DNA of 40,119 nucleotides from Candidatus Poribacteria bacterium (lineage in GTDB: Bacteria; Poribacteria; WGA-4E; WGA-3G): positions 68,673-108,791 of the forward strand of contig JAPPCZ010000055.1 in assembly GCA_028824685.1 (NCBI GenBank), written 5' to 3'. The notes under the pieces were generated by a model that was given only the letters and a program-made list of their open reading frames with translations, was not told the DNA's origin and ran no database searches. The position numbers and the translations under genes are program-made. The stretch's first letter is position 1; every line of letters begins with the position of its first letter. Positions 24,456-31,953 of this stretch are shown here, piece after piece.

Positions 24456-25214
24456 TTAGTAAGGTGACATCAATCCTTCTGCACCCGGAATCGGTTTTCG
24501 CTCAAATTCCGGTGTAATCCACCTTTCACCTGGGTCTTTACCCGGTTTATAATATCCATAAACGACTGTCCATCTGGTATCACTATCCTGTTTTCTCGGT
24601 GTTACGGCATGTGCGGCATGCGTCCACATCAGGACGACCGTTCCTCGCGGTACCGATAACGCCTCAATTTCTAACGGTTTACCCGTTTCTGGATGGGTTT
24701 TTCCAGCCAACCAACCTTCTCGGAGTGCTTCATCTGTTGCCGCCTGAATTTTGGGATCACGGTAAAGATGACTTCCGGGTACTGCCTTCAGACCGCCATC
24801 ATCCGCTTCAAATCCGTTGACATAGAAGAAAATACGGACATAACCGTAACGCGGATCATCTTCAGCATAACTGTGGCTATGCCAACCAATACCACCATTA
24901 CCTCCTGGGCGATTGAGACTAACGCAGTGGTCATAACGGACCTCTTTGCCAAGCACTTGGCGCGCGAGTTTAAGCATTTGAGGGTGTCCGATTAAACTTT
25001 CAAGATAACTATTATATTCTGCTGCAAATCTGTTCGGTTCATATCCCTTTTTACCACCAGGAATTAGCGATTCAATCCGAGCTAACGCTTCTGTCAACCG
25101 TTCCTGAGCATCGGCAGTAAGAAGTTTTGGCAGTACATAATGACCATTATGATCTAATTCTTTTCGTTCTTGATCACCGAAGGTGTAATCATGAAAAATT
25201 GGAGTTTGATGCAT
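24456..25214 (-). CDS. PhyH-like oxygenase with H-x-H iron motif (paralog 1)
   Basis: A 252-aa PhyH-superfamily protein. The fold markers are clear: DDGGLKAVPGSH, the distal His202 in AAHAVTPR and Arg214 in SDTRWTVVYGY. The first iron motif is WHSH (H112-x-H114) where other members, including three in this window, have WHQD, so the carboxylate ligand is replaced by His. The downstream paralog has the same change and is about 77% identical by eye over 252 positions without gaps. The ATG at 25214 is preferred over the GTG at 25229 because it aligns exactly with the paralog's start. No ribosome site is seen. It may be an active oxygenase with an unusual centre, or have lost iron chemistry. Confidence 0.85.
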   Translation of the reverse strand: MHQTPIFHDYTFGDQERKELDHNGHYVLPKLLTADAQERLTEALARIESLIPGGKKGYEPNRFAAEYNSYLESLIGHPQMLKLARQVLGKEVRYDHCVSLNRPGGNGGIGWHSHSYAEDDPRYGYVRIFFYVNGFEADDGGLKAVPGSHLYRDPKIQAATDEALREGWLAGKTHPETGKPLEIEALSVPRGTVVLMWTHAAHAVTPRKQDSDTRWTVVYGYYKPGKDPGERWITPEFERKPIPGAEGLMSPY

Positions 25215-25468
25215 AAAAATAGATGGCACTTCAACCGTTTGAACGCTATTTAGAGGAGTTGTGCTAAATAACTTTTAGTAACCAATTGTTTCACATAAAT
25301 AAAGAAGGTTTGTCCGAATATCCTTCATTAGTTGAGACACTCTTAGGTCCCATAGGGACAATATGTTTATAGTACAAAATCAAAAATCCGTGAAAACAAC
25401 AAAAACAATAAGTTAACTACACAAGTGTATAATTATACAACAATAATTTGTAAAAACCAACAAAAAAG

Positions 25469-25497
25469 TTGTGTTATTCCGCTTCGTATGCTAATAT
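25469..25497 (+). promoter_or_regulatory. sigma70-like promoter for the small membrane peptide
   Basis: TTGTGT (25469-25474), 17 bp, TAATAT (25492-25497). The predicted start near 25504 is directly followed by the long stem-loop at 25506. Upstream, TGTATAATTATACA (25426-25439) is a perfect 14-bp palindrome that could be a regulator site. GTCCC-ATA-GGGAC at about 25350-25362 is another small hairpin. The remaining part of 25215-25420 shows no ORF. Confidence 0.55.
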
Positions 25498-25505
25498 ACT
25501 AACAT

Positions 25506-25576
25506 ACCAAATCAAATATCTGACAAATTCTATGGGTGTCCCATATCTAATTTATCGGTTGGATATTTGATTTGGT
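25506..25576 (+). ncRNA. 5' stem-loop of the small-peptide transcript
   Basis: ACCAAATCAAATATC (25506-25520) pairs perfectly with GATATTTGATTTGGT (25562-25576). A second hairpin, TATGGG-TGT-CCCATA, lies inside the loop. It would form the extreme 5' end of the transcript from the promoter at 25469. A stabilising or regulatory leader is inferred; it may equally be a palindromic repeat. Confidence 0.55.
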
Positions 25577-25676
25577 TATCAGGGATACCCACTCCTTTTA
25601 AAAGATAGATGAATCGGGTGTTCTATGATGTAGATTACAAAATCTAAACCTATAAATCTAAAAAAGGAGAATATAA

Positions 25677-25769
25677 ATGATTACTTTTTTATTGGGATGT
25701 ATAGTAGGTTCAGGTGTTTGTGTGTTAGTTACAACTCTTGCATTCATTTTTATGAAAGATTCTGAATAA
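25677..25769 (+). CDS. 30-aa single-span membrane peptide (DUF3789-like)
   Basis: A small ORF with an excellent ribosome site: AAAAAGGAG lies about 8 nt before the ATG. The peptide begins MITFLLGCIVGSGVC, has one hydrophobic segment of about 22 residues with Gly and Cys, and ends FMKDSE. The M-I/x-T-F-L-L-G-x-x-V-G pattern resembles tiny DUF3789-type proteins; small type I toxins have similar architecture. It is embedded between two H-x-H oxygenase genes on the opposite strand and has its own promoter and 5' stem-loop. Function unknown. Confidence 0.6.
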   Translation: MITFLLGCIVGSGVCVLVTTLAFIFMKDSE

Positions 25770-25776
25770 TTGTTTC

Positions 25777-25807
25777 AAAGTCGATTTTTTGAGGGCAAAT
25801 CAACTTT
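25777..25807 (+). terminator. hairpin after the small membrane peptide
   Basis: AAAGTCGATTT (25777-25787) pairs with AAATCAACTTT (25797-25807) with one mismatch. It lies 7 bp after the peptide's stop. The T-run is missing, so termination is only possible. It also lies 50 bp downstream of the stop codon of PhyH paralog 2 on the minus strand. Confidence 0.35.
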
Positions 25808-25857
25808 TCAAAATCCCAAAACTATTAATTGCGTTTTAATATTTGTCGTTACTACCC

Positions 25858-26616
25858 TTAATAAAGGGACATCAACCCTTCTGTTCCAGGGATCGGTTTC
25901 TGTTCAAATTCTGGCGTAATCCAACGGGCATGAGAAGGTTTTCCGGGATTGCGATAGGCGTAAACGACGCACCAACGTGTATCGCTGTCCTGTTTCCTTG
26001 GTGACACAGCATGAGCGGCATGCGTCCACATTAAAATTACTGTTCCCGATGGTACTGATAACGCCTGAACTTGTAATGGTTCACCCGTTTCTGGATGGGT
26101 TTTTCCAGCCAACCATCCTTCTTTCAGCGCATCATCTGTTCCACCATGAATTCTTCCATCTCGGTAATGATGGCTCCCAGGAACTGCCTTCAAACCACCA
26201 TCATCTACCTCAAATCCATTGACATAAAAAAAGATACGAACGAAACCGTAGCGTGGATCATCGTCTGAATATCCATGGCTATGCCAACCAATGCCACCGT
26301 TGCCACCGTGGCGATTGAGACTCACGCAATGGTCGTATCTAATATCATCGCCAAGCACTTTGCGTGCAAGTCCCAGCATCTGTGGATGTGCAATTACACT
26401 TTCGAGATAAGCATCATATTCGGCAGAAAATCGGTTGGGTTCATGCCCTTCCTTACAATTAGGTATTAGCGATTGAATCCGAGCCAACGATTCTGTCAAT
26501 CGTTTCTGAGCATTGGCAGTCAAAAGTCCGGGAAGCACAAAATGACCATCACGATCTAATTCTTTTCGCTCTTGATCACCAAAAACATAATCCTGAAAGA
26601 TTGGGTTTTGTGACAT
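25858..26616 (-). CDS. PhyH-like oxygenase with H-x-H iron motif (paralog 2)
   Basis: 252 aa, colinear with paralog 1 and about 77% identical. It shares WHSH (H112-x-H114) in place of WHxD, distal His202 (AAHAVSPRKQD), Arg214 (SDTRW), and the surrounding NGGIGWHSH...DDDPRYG block. Conservation around the altered ligand argues for selection on it rather than decay. The ATG is preceded by seven T and GAGAGG, which lies inside a hairpin (26623-26661), so translation or transcription of this copy may be controlled in its leader. It has the same orientation as paralog 1, with the small peptide gene between them on the other strand. Confidence 0.87.
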   Translation of the reverse strand: MSQNPIFQDYVFGDQERKELDRDGHFVLPGLLTANAQKRLTESLARIQSLIPNCKEGHEPNRFSAEYDAYLESVIAHPQMLGLARKVLGDDIRYDHCVSLNRHGGNGGIGWHSHGYSDDDPRYGFVRIFFYVNGFEVDDGGLKAVPGSHHYRDGRIHGGTDDALKEGWLAGKTHPETGEPLQVQALSVPSGTVILMWTHAAHAVSPRKQDSDTRWCVVYAYRNPGKPSHARWITPEFEQKPIPGTEGLMSLY

Positions 26617-26661
26617 AAAAAAACCCTCTCGTTTAGTGATACCTTCAACAAGACCGAGGGT
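26617..26661 (-). promoter_or_regulatory. attenuator-like hairpin and T-run before PhyH paralog 2
   Basis: Read on the minus strand, ACCCTCG (26661-26655) pairs with CGAGAGGGT (26631-26623, two-base bulge). TTTTTTT follows and then the ATG. The only ribosome-site-like sequence, GAGAGG, lies in the 3' arm. A terminator or a ribosome-site-sequestering stem are both possible. Confidence 0.4.
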
Positions 26662-26711
26662 GTCCTATATTGAAGCATGTTCATTGCTAACGAACGCGAT
26701 CTTTAGATTTT

Positions 26712-26797
26712 ATCCCAAATTAACAGGATTAGTCTTTTTTAGCATTAGGCGCGTTTACAAAACGCGCCTACCGAGACGAATCGCGTTAATTTGGGAT
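26712..26797. mobile_element. 86-bp palindromic element with nested TTACAAA hairpin
   Basis: The outer arms ATCCCAAATTAAC (26712-26724) and GTTAATTTGGGAT (26785-26797) are a perfect 13-bp inverted repeat. Inside, 26746-26770 is a perfect 11-bp stem (TAGGCGCGTTT) with loop ACA. No ORF. It sits between the LamG stop and the PhyH paralog 2 leader. Confidence 0.6.
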
Positions 26798-26807
26798 TAG
26801 GAGTAGG

Positions 26808-27605
26808 TCAACGAGATCTAATTGCAGCCCAGGTAGTTGCGAGCTTACCTGCAGGTTCAACATTAGTCAACGTATTTAATCCTTCATTCATGACGGTTCC
26901 AATATCATCACCGGACAATGCCGTATTGAAGACTACAACTTCGTCAATAGTTGCATGCAAAAATGCACCCCATTGACCGTGTTGTCCAGTGGCTAAATAT
27001 ATCCCAATTAAAAAGGGTTTATCGGTTAATGGGTTCCTTCCTATGTCGCCCGCAGTTACACCGGAACCAATCGAATCGGCATCCAGATACACTCCAAACT
27101 CTTCACCATCCCAAGTAACAGCAATATGATGCCATTCTGTATCCGGTTCCCAAGTTGCATCTACAAAGTGAAGCGTGGCCGCTGGGTCATGCGTGTGATG
27201 TCGGATTCTTCCAGCATCCCACCAAAATCCAGGAGCCCAATCATCCTTGGTCAAAACAGCCATGCCACCAGTGGGAACCTTAGCTAATTTAACCCAAAAT
27301 GCAATCGTGTGTCCACCTCCGACCATTAGAGAATCATCGTGAGGAATTTCCACGTAATCATCCGAACCGTCAAAACTCAACGCTTTGCCAAACTTTCCAT
27401 CAACCCATTCTGCACCACCGTGAATCGTGCCCTTATTACCTTTTCCAGAGGAATCATTGGCTGCGTCACCACTCCCCTCATCAAAGAGCCACATTCCGAC
27501 AAGCGTTTCAAAATCAATTTCAGCAGAACTAATACCTGCAAACATCAAGCTAAAAACCATTAAACTTACACATAACATTTTCAACCTTGTGACTGTGGTT
27601 TTCAT
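26808..27605 (-). CDS. exported LamG (concanavalin-type lectin) domain protein
   Basis: 265 aa. A signal peptide occupies residues 1-28 (MKTTVTRLKMLCVSLMVFSL, cut after SSA). A single LamG jelly-roll domain follows, from LVGMWLFDEGSGDAANDSSGKGNKG, through GKFGKALSFDGSDDYVEIPHDDSL and ITIAFWVKL-like strands (HTIAFWVKLAKV), to WHHIAVTWDGEEFGVYLD and IDEVVVFNTALSGDDI. These domains bind carbohydrate or protein outside the cell. The C-terminus NVEPAGKLATTWAAIRSR follows the domain and looks like a conserved tail or anchor. AAGGAGG precedes the ATG. It lies next to oxygenase and sulfatase genes, fitting a role in polysaccharide binding. Confidence 0.88.
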   Translation of the reverse strand: MKTTVTRLKMLCVSLMVFSLMFAGISSAEIDFETLVGMWLFDEGSGDAANDSSGKGNKGTIHGGAEWVDGKFGKALSFDGSDDYVEIPHDDSLMVGGGHTIAFWVKLAKVPTGGMAVLTKDDWAPGFWWDAGRIRHHTHDPAATLHFVDATWEPDTEWHHIAVTWDGEEFGVYLDADSIGSGVTAGDIGRNPLTDKPFLIGIYLATGQHGQWGAFLHATIDEVVVFNTALSGDDIGTVMNEGLNTLTNVEPAGKLATTWAAIRSR

Positions 27606-27632
27606 CTTTTATTCCCTCCTTCATCATTTCAA

Positions 27633-27717
27633 AGCCAGGGATAATCCACTGGCTATCACTCAAATATAAGTCTCGCTCAATAATTATCGTTCACTGAGGC
27701 AGCCAGAAAATCTGGCT
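27633..27717. repeat. paired AGCCAG/CTGGCT hairpins
   Basis: AGCCAG-N10-CTGGCT (27633-27654) and AGCCAGA-AAA-TCTGGCT (27701-27717) share stem sequence and the downstream CTGGCTATC. They lie upstream of the LamG start, in the gap toward the PhyH gene at 27817. Probably a small interspersed repeat. Confidence 0.6.
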
Positions 27718-27816
27718 ATCCTCCGTATAATTGTGTAACCAATCATACCATTTAGATGTTTCTTTGTCAAGTTACACTTTCCCAAAAATTGAGTAATCCA
27801 ATAAACGCAATTAATT

Positions 27817-28668
27817 CTATTTTAGTTCCGGTCCTGGTGTTCGATTCCATTGGGTGGGTTCAACGTTCCCTTCGTAGACTGGGGCAAGTTCGGCAATTCG
27901 CTCCCAATCCGCGTCCGACCAAGCGAAACTTTGCCGAAGTCTACCAATATGTGCCTGCATACTTGCTGGCAACAACGCAAAAAAGGGATGATACCAGAGT
28001 GTTATGACAGTGCGCCGTTCATCGGATTGATTGCCATGTGAAGCGTGTAACAATCGAGAATCACCGATAACGAGGTCGCCAGCATTTATCGGTATGTCAA
28101 TCTCACCTGAGAAGTGCTGAAATGCGGGATGATTAGGATTTTCTACACGCTGCAGTTCCGCACCGTGCGCGCTCGGTAATATATCATGGAGTGGGTGTCG
28201 TTTGAGATGCGAACCTTTAATCACACGGAGGCAACCGTTATATGGCGTTGTGTCAACCAGATAATACATGAGAAACAACTGCTGAGGGAGTGCCGTGTAG
28301 CTGCACGGATCGTTCCAACCCCACCAATCCTGATGCCAAAATAGCGGTGGACTCTGCGGTGGTTTGCTAATAACGTATCCTGACGACCATTTTGGTCTCA
28401 AAAAACCTAAAGTCTCAAGCGTTTGTAAGGCACGAGGATAAACAACCAATTCTGCAAACAGAGAATGTTGATAGACACTGATCATACTGCCAGAGGAGCG
28501 ATTTGCGGCACGTTCATCCTCCGTTTGGGTGTCAAGTAATTCATCCGTTACTGAGCGAAGTCGTGTAAGCATCTCTACCTTCAAGACATTTTCAACGACA
28601 CAGTAACCATCAGCGATTAATTGATCGTATTTCTCTTTTGGATTTTCAATTTTCATAACGATAACCAC
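27817..28668 (-). CDS. phytanoyl-CoA dioxygenase (PhyH) family protein
   Basis: 283 aa, standard PhyH: H112-x-D114 in LFWHQDWWGWNDP, distal His208 in DSRLLHASHGNQS, Arg218/219, and GCLRVIKGSH for the usual PGSH strand. The WWGW after the motif suggests an aromatic substrate pocket. GTG at 28668 and ATG at 28656 are both possible starts; AAAGG is close to the GTG. It is 16 bp downstream of a SAM methyltransferase gene and almost surely cotranscribed. The pair could modify the same small molecule, which is inference. Confidence 0.92.
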   Translation of the reverse strand: MVIVMKIENPKEKYDQLIADGYCVVENVLKVEMLTRLRSVTDELLDTQTEDERAANRSSGSMISVYQHSLFAELVVYPRALQTLETLGFLRPKWSSGYVISKPPQSPPLFWHQDWWGWNDPCSYTALPQQLFLMYYLVDTTPYNGCLRVIKGSHLKRHPLHDILPSAHGAELQRVENPNHPAFQHFSGEIDIPINAGDLVIGDSRLLHASHGNQSDERRTVITLWYHPFFALLPASMQAHIGRLRQSFAWSDADWERIAELAPVYEGNVEPTQWNRTPGPELK

Positions 28669-28684
28669 TTGCCTTTTGTTACTG

Positions 28685-29458
28685 TCACTTCTTAGCCACT
28701 AAAGAAAACCCATTATCATTCTCTGGATCGAAATCTTCCAATCTACGTTTTTTATAGAAGTGGAAATCCCGAAATCCTGCTGCCGCAAGACAGTTTTTAA
28801 TTGCGTCGGGAGAGAGATATTTAAGGAAAAAGTCGCACTTGTAATGTTCTTGTGTCTTTATGTCTATTTTAAGCCAAGTGTTTCTTGAGCCATTATCATT
28901 TTCGTCATATTCTCCCGTTTGCAGTACAAACACGTCTTTTTCAATTTCAGACAGATTCGCCATTGGAAATCCGTCTACTATTTTTGATTGATTTGGATGT
29001 TCAAAGTAGAGCCTGCCCTTAGGTGTCAGTGCTTTATGTATTCGGGTTAAGAGCGAGACTAAACCTTCTCTGGATTTATAGAAAAATGATCCCTCAAAGA
29101 AAATTACAGAAAACTTTTCTTCAAAACTCATTTCATTGTAATCACCTAAAATAAATTCAATCTCTAAATTTTCGCGTTGCGTAACCTCTCGTGCCTCAGA
29201 AAGAAAGTTGGGCGATAGGTCCATACCAATCACATGATAGCCGTGCCGTACAAATTCACGCGAATAACTTCCAATCCCACATCCTGCCTCTAATATGTTG
29301 TCATTTTTAGATAGCTGCAGTGCCTTTTCATAGAAGGGTATATGTTTCTCTATAAAATCTCTTGCCTCAAAATTGTGTCTTGCATGCTCAAGATACCAAC
29401 TATCATATACCTCGTGACCAAAATCAGTTCTATTAAACTGACCAGATGGACTGTTCAT
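28685..29458 (-). CDS. class I SAM-dependent methyltransferase
   Basis: 257 aa, Rossmann-type methyltransferase. Motif I is NILEAGCGIGSYSREF near residue 55, the acidic end of strand 2 is VIGMDLSPNFLSEA, motif II is IEFILGDYNEMSF, and the post-motif FSVIFFEGSFFYKSREGLVSLL follows. It is Methyltransf_11/25-like with small-molecule acceptors; the acceptor is unknown. AGGAGA is about 8 nt before the ATG. First gene of a two-gene operon with PhyH. Confidence 0.88.
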   Translation of the reverse strand: MNSPSGQFNRTDFGHEVYDSWYLEHARHNFEARDFIEKHIPFYEKALQLSKNDNILEAGCGIGSYSREFVRHGYHVIGMDLSPNFLSEAREVTQRENLEIEFILGDYNEMSFEEKFSVIFFEGSFFYKSREGLVSLLTRIHKALTPKGRLYFEHPNQSKIVDGFPMANLSEIEKDVFVLQTGEYDENDNGSRNTWLKIDIKTQEHYKCDFFLKYLSPDAIKNCLAAAGFRDFHFYKKRRLEDFDPENDNGFSLVAKK

Positions 29459-29566
29459 TTAATATTCTCCTAAGATGCCTCTTCCTTGTGTCGATTTATC
29501 CTTCACGCTATTAATAAAACCACATTCACAAACAAATGTCAAATGAATTTCAGAGTATCCTAATTC

Positions 29567-29595
29567 TTGACTTATTTCTCATATATAGATATCAT
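29567..29595 (+). promoter_or_regulatory. sigma70-like promoter of the CurA-like gene
   Basis: TTGACT (29567-29572), 17 bp, TATCAT (29590-29595). The predicted start near 29602 gives a 39-nt leader with AGGAG before the ATG at 29641. Confidence 0.65.
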
Positions 29596-29640
29596 TACAT
29601 TAGATTATAAAGAAATTGTAATCAGCGATAGGAGAAGAAA

Positions 29641-30639
29641 ATGGCTAATTTAGTAAGTAGGCAAATTCATCTTAAAGATCGTATTGTTGGAATGCCGAAG
29701 AAAGAGGATTTTGAGGTAGTTGAAGTGCCGCTACCTGAACCCGATGATGGGGAGGTGTTAGTAAAGAATATTTACACTTCAGTGGACCCATATATGCGGG
29801 GCGGTATGCGATCTGCTGAACTCGGCAAACCACTTGGTGGTGGGTGTGTCGGTAGGATTGTGTTATCAAACAGCGATAAGTTACAGGCAGGAGATTATGT
29901 AACAGGATACTCAGGATGGCGCGACCATTACATTGCACGAGCAGAGAGTGTGACACCAATTGATACTACCATAGCGCCACTTCAGTCATTTTTAGGCGCG
30001 GTTGGTATGCCCGGACGCACAGCCTACTTTGGACTGTTAGAAATAGGTCAACCGAAAGAAGGTGAAACAGTTTTCGTTTCCGCGGCAGCAGGTGCCGTTG
30101 GTTCTATTGTGTGCCAGATTGCTAAAATCAAAGGTTGTCGTGTCGTTGCAAGTGCTGGCTCTCATGAGAAAGTTGGATGGCTAACAGAGAAAGCAGGTGT
30201 TGACGCGGCTTTTAACTACAAGCAGACTGATAATTTGGAGGCAGAACTCAGAAAACATTGCCCAGATGGTCTTGACATTTATTTTGAGAATGTAGGTGGG
30301 AAACATTTGCAAGCAGCCCTTGCAGTGATGAACATGCATGGGCGAATACCTTTATGTGGTATGATCTCTCAATATAACGATATTGAACCTACTCCTGGTC
30401 CGACAAACCTTAGTTCGGCTATCGGCAAGCGGATTAAATTACAAGGATTTATCGTCACAGATTTCATGGCACGCAACAATGAATTTTATCGGGATATGGG
30501 AGAGTGGATAAGTGAAGGTAAAATCACTTGGGAAGAGACAATCGTAGAAGGTTTAGAAAATGCGTCTAAGGCATTTATTGCCCTATTCACAGGGGAAAAA
30601 CTTGGTAAGATAGTCGTTAAAGTAGACCCTAATTTTTAA
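29641..30639 (+). CDS. NADP-dependent MDR oxidoreductase (CurA/leukotriene B4 dehydrogenase-like)
   Basis: A zinc-independent medium-chain reductase, 332 aa, which reduces alpha,beta-unsaturated carbonyls with NADPH in known relatives. SVDPYMRGGM near residue 48 is characteristic of the PTGR/CurA group. VSAAAGAVGSIVCQIAKIKGCRV around 145-167 is the dinucleotide-binding AxxGxxG loop. YFENVGGKHLQAAL and GRIPLCGMISQYN are also typical. No zinc-ligand cysteines are present. The start is set by ATAGGAGAAG. It converges on the Gfo/Idh/MocA gene with a perfect hairpin between. Confidence 0.93.
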   Translation: MANLVSRQIHLKDRIVGMPKKEDFEVVEVPLPEPDDGEVLVKNIYTSVDPYMRGGMRSAELGKPLGGGCVGRIVLSNSDKLQAGDYVTGYSGWRDHYIARAESVTPIDTTIAPLQSFLGAVGMPGRTAYFGLLEIGQPKEGETVFVSAAAGAVGSIVCQIAKIKGCRVVASAGSHEKVGWLTEKAGVDAAFNYKQTDNLEAELRKHCPDGLDIYFENVGGKHLQAALAVMNMHGRIPLCGMISQYNDIEPTPGPTNLSSAIGKRIKLQGFIVTDFMARNNEFYRDMGEWISEGKITWEETIVEGLENASKAFIALFTGEKLGKIVVKVDPNF

Positions 30640-30666
30640 TATGCCAATCATTTCTATTTAGGAATA

Positions 30667-30691
30667 TAGGCGCGCTTACAAAGCGCGCCTA
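30667..30691. repeat. TTACAAA-core palindromic hairpin (convergent intergenic)
   Basis: TAGGCGCGCTT (30667-30677) is separated from its exact reverse complement (30681-30691) by ACA. It is the same structure as the hairpin at 26746-26770. It lies between two convergent stop codons and could serve as a bidirectional terminator. Confidence 0.75.
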
Positions 30692-30708
30692 CAGATTCGG
30701 TATCTACT

Positions 30709-31689
30709 CTAAACAAAAGCGGCTTTGTCAACATCTGCAAGATAGACACGGGCACCGTTCTGCAATGCAGAGCGATGGACTGCTGCTTCAAACAGCAGTT
30801 CATTCCATGCTGCTTCTCCGTCCGCCGGGAACGGTTGGTCGGCTTGCATTGCTTTAATTACACCATCAGCCATTCTCTTGAAAGACTCTGACATTTCTGG
30901 TTTGCCGGGTTCGTTTTCCCATTTTTCCTCTATTTCAGAATTATTCGCTTTCCGGCGTAAGTATGAACCGTCCAAACCTTTTGCTTCCGCGTAAGATTTA
31001 TCACCAAGTATTTTGACTCGAAGCGGATGGTCATCGTATCCCCAGAGGTTTGTACCGGTAAGCGAGCCGACTACTCCACCTTCCCAACCGATATGAATTA
31101 GACGTTTCCAACCGCCGCCTTCATTCGGATCGCCAACAACACTCACCCATTCAGGTGTCCCCATATCCCAGAGAATCTGGTCGATGATGTGTGACCAACA
31201 GTTGAAGTGTGCGCGTGCATGAAGCATCTTAATTTCACCCAACCGTCCTTCCACAACATCTTCGTGAAGTTTTCTGAAGTGTTCCATAAAACGGTAGTTG
31301 AAGTCAATACCAAATTTGAGATCGGAGTCGCGCCACGCCCCAATAGCGTGTGATGCGATGGCGAGGTCTGCTTCCCGAACTGTAGCCTGACCTTGTAATC
31401 CACATAAAGGTTTTTCAGTGAACACATTCTGTCCACCAGCAATCAACTCACGTAATGGTGGGATACGACGTGTTTCGTTGACAATAAGGAGTACGAGGTC
31501 GGGATCACAGTTTGCCAACAACTCTTGAATAGATAAATACCCTGGAACACCGAAGTGTTCTTTCGCTTTTTCAAGAAGTTCAGGGTCCATTTCACAAACA
31601 GCGACAACTTCAGCATCTGGGTGGTTGTGAAAGTTGCCACCGTGCATCATACCCATTCCTCTACCACTGATTAATGCACATTCTATCAT
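30709..31689 (-). CDS. Gfo/Idh/MocA family oxidoreductase
   Basis: 326 aa, NAD(P)-dependent dehydrogenase family acting mainly on sugars and inositols. The N-terminal Rossmann domain begins MIECALISGRGMGMMHGGNF, then VVAVCEMDPELLEKA and PDLVLLIVNETRRIPPLRELIAGGQNVFTEKPLCG. EKP is the conserved motif with the catalytic/cofactor Lys. The C-terminal alpha/beta domain follows (FGIDFNYRFMEHFRKLHEDVVEGRLGEIKMLHAR). GAAAGG precedes the ATG. Substrate not predictable; the setting suggests carbohydrate catabolism. Confidence 0.9.
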   Translation of the reverse strand: MIECALISGRGMGMMHGGNFHNHPDAEVVAVCEMDPELLEKAKEHFGVPGYLSIQELLANCDPDLVLLIVNETRRIPPLRELIAGGQNVFTEKPLCGLQGQATVREADLAIASHAIGAWRDSDLKFGIDFNYRFMEHFRKLHEDVVEGRLGEIKMLHARAHFNCWSHIIDQILWDMGTPEWVSVVGDPNEGGGWKRLIHIGWEGGVVGSLTGTNLWGYDDHPLRVKILGDKSYAEAKGLDGSYLRRKANNSEIEEKWENEPGKPEMSESFKRMADGVIKAMQADQPFPADGEAAWNELLFEAAVHRSALQNGARVYLADVDKAAFV

Positions 31690-31753
31690 AATTTATGCCT
31701 TTCATTTTTAGGATTTTTAAATCGCAGTAAGCTTGAATTATTGAAACATTATT

Positions 31754-31779
31754 GTAGCGTGCTTACAAAGCACACCTAC
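31754..31779. repeat. TTACAAA-core hairpin
   Basis: Stem GTGCTT/AAGCAC around loop ACA, extended with one mismatch-bulge by GTAG/CTAC. It is a less perfect relative of 26746-26770 and 30667-30691, upstream of two divergent genes, so it is not a terminator here. Confidence 0.55.
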
Positions 31780-31924
31780 TGGGTTAGCAGAAACGTGGAT
31801 AGGTTTATACATGCAAATTGCCTTAAAACTGATTTTCTGCAGTATAACACACACAATAAAAAACTCAAGGAAAAAGTACTTTGTAGAAGCAATTGGCAGC
31901 TTTGTGTCAAAATCTTGTAATTTC

Positions 31925-31953
31925 TTGCACTACACCATCGAAGTTGCTATAAT
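31925..31953 (+). promoter_or_regulatory. near-consensus promoter of the 3-hydroxyisobutyrate dehydrogenase-like gene
   Basis: TTGCAC (31925-31930), 17 bp, perfect TATAAT (31948-31953). The predicted start near 31960 gives a leader of about 70 nt; AGAAGG precedes the ATG at 32031. Confidence 0.7.

Noticed and set aside
25215..25229. GTG start extending PhyH paralog 1 by five residues
   Set aside because: The ATG at 25214 gives exactly the same length (252 aa) and N-terminal alignment as the paralog; the GTG has no ribosome site.
25506..25576. CRISPR repeat or IS end
   Set aside because: The palindrome is present once, with no spacer periodicity, no cas gene and no transposase.
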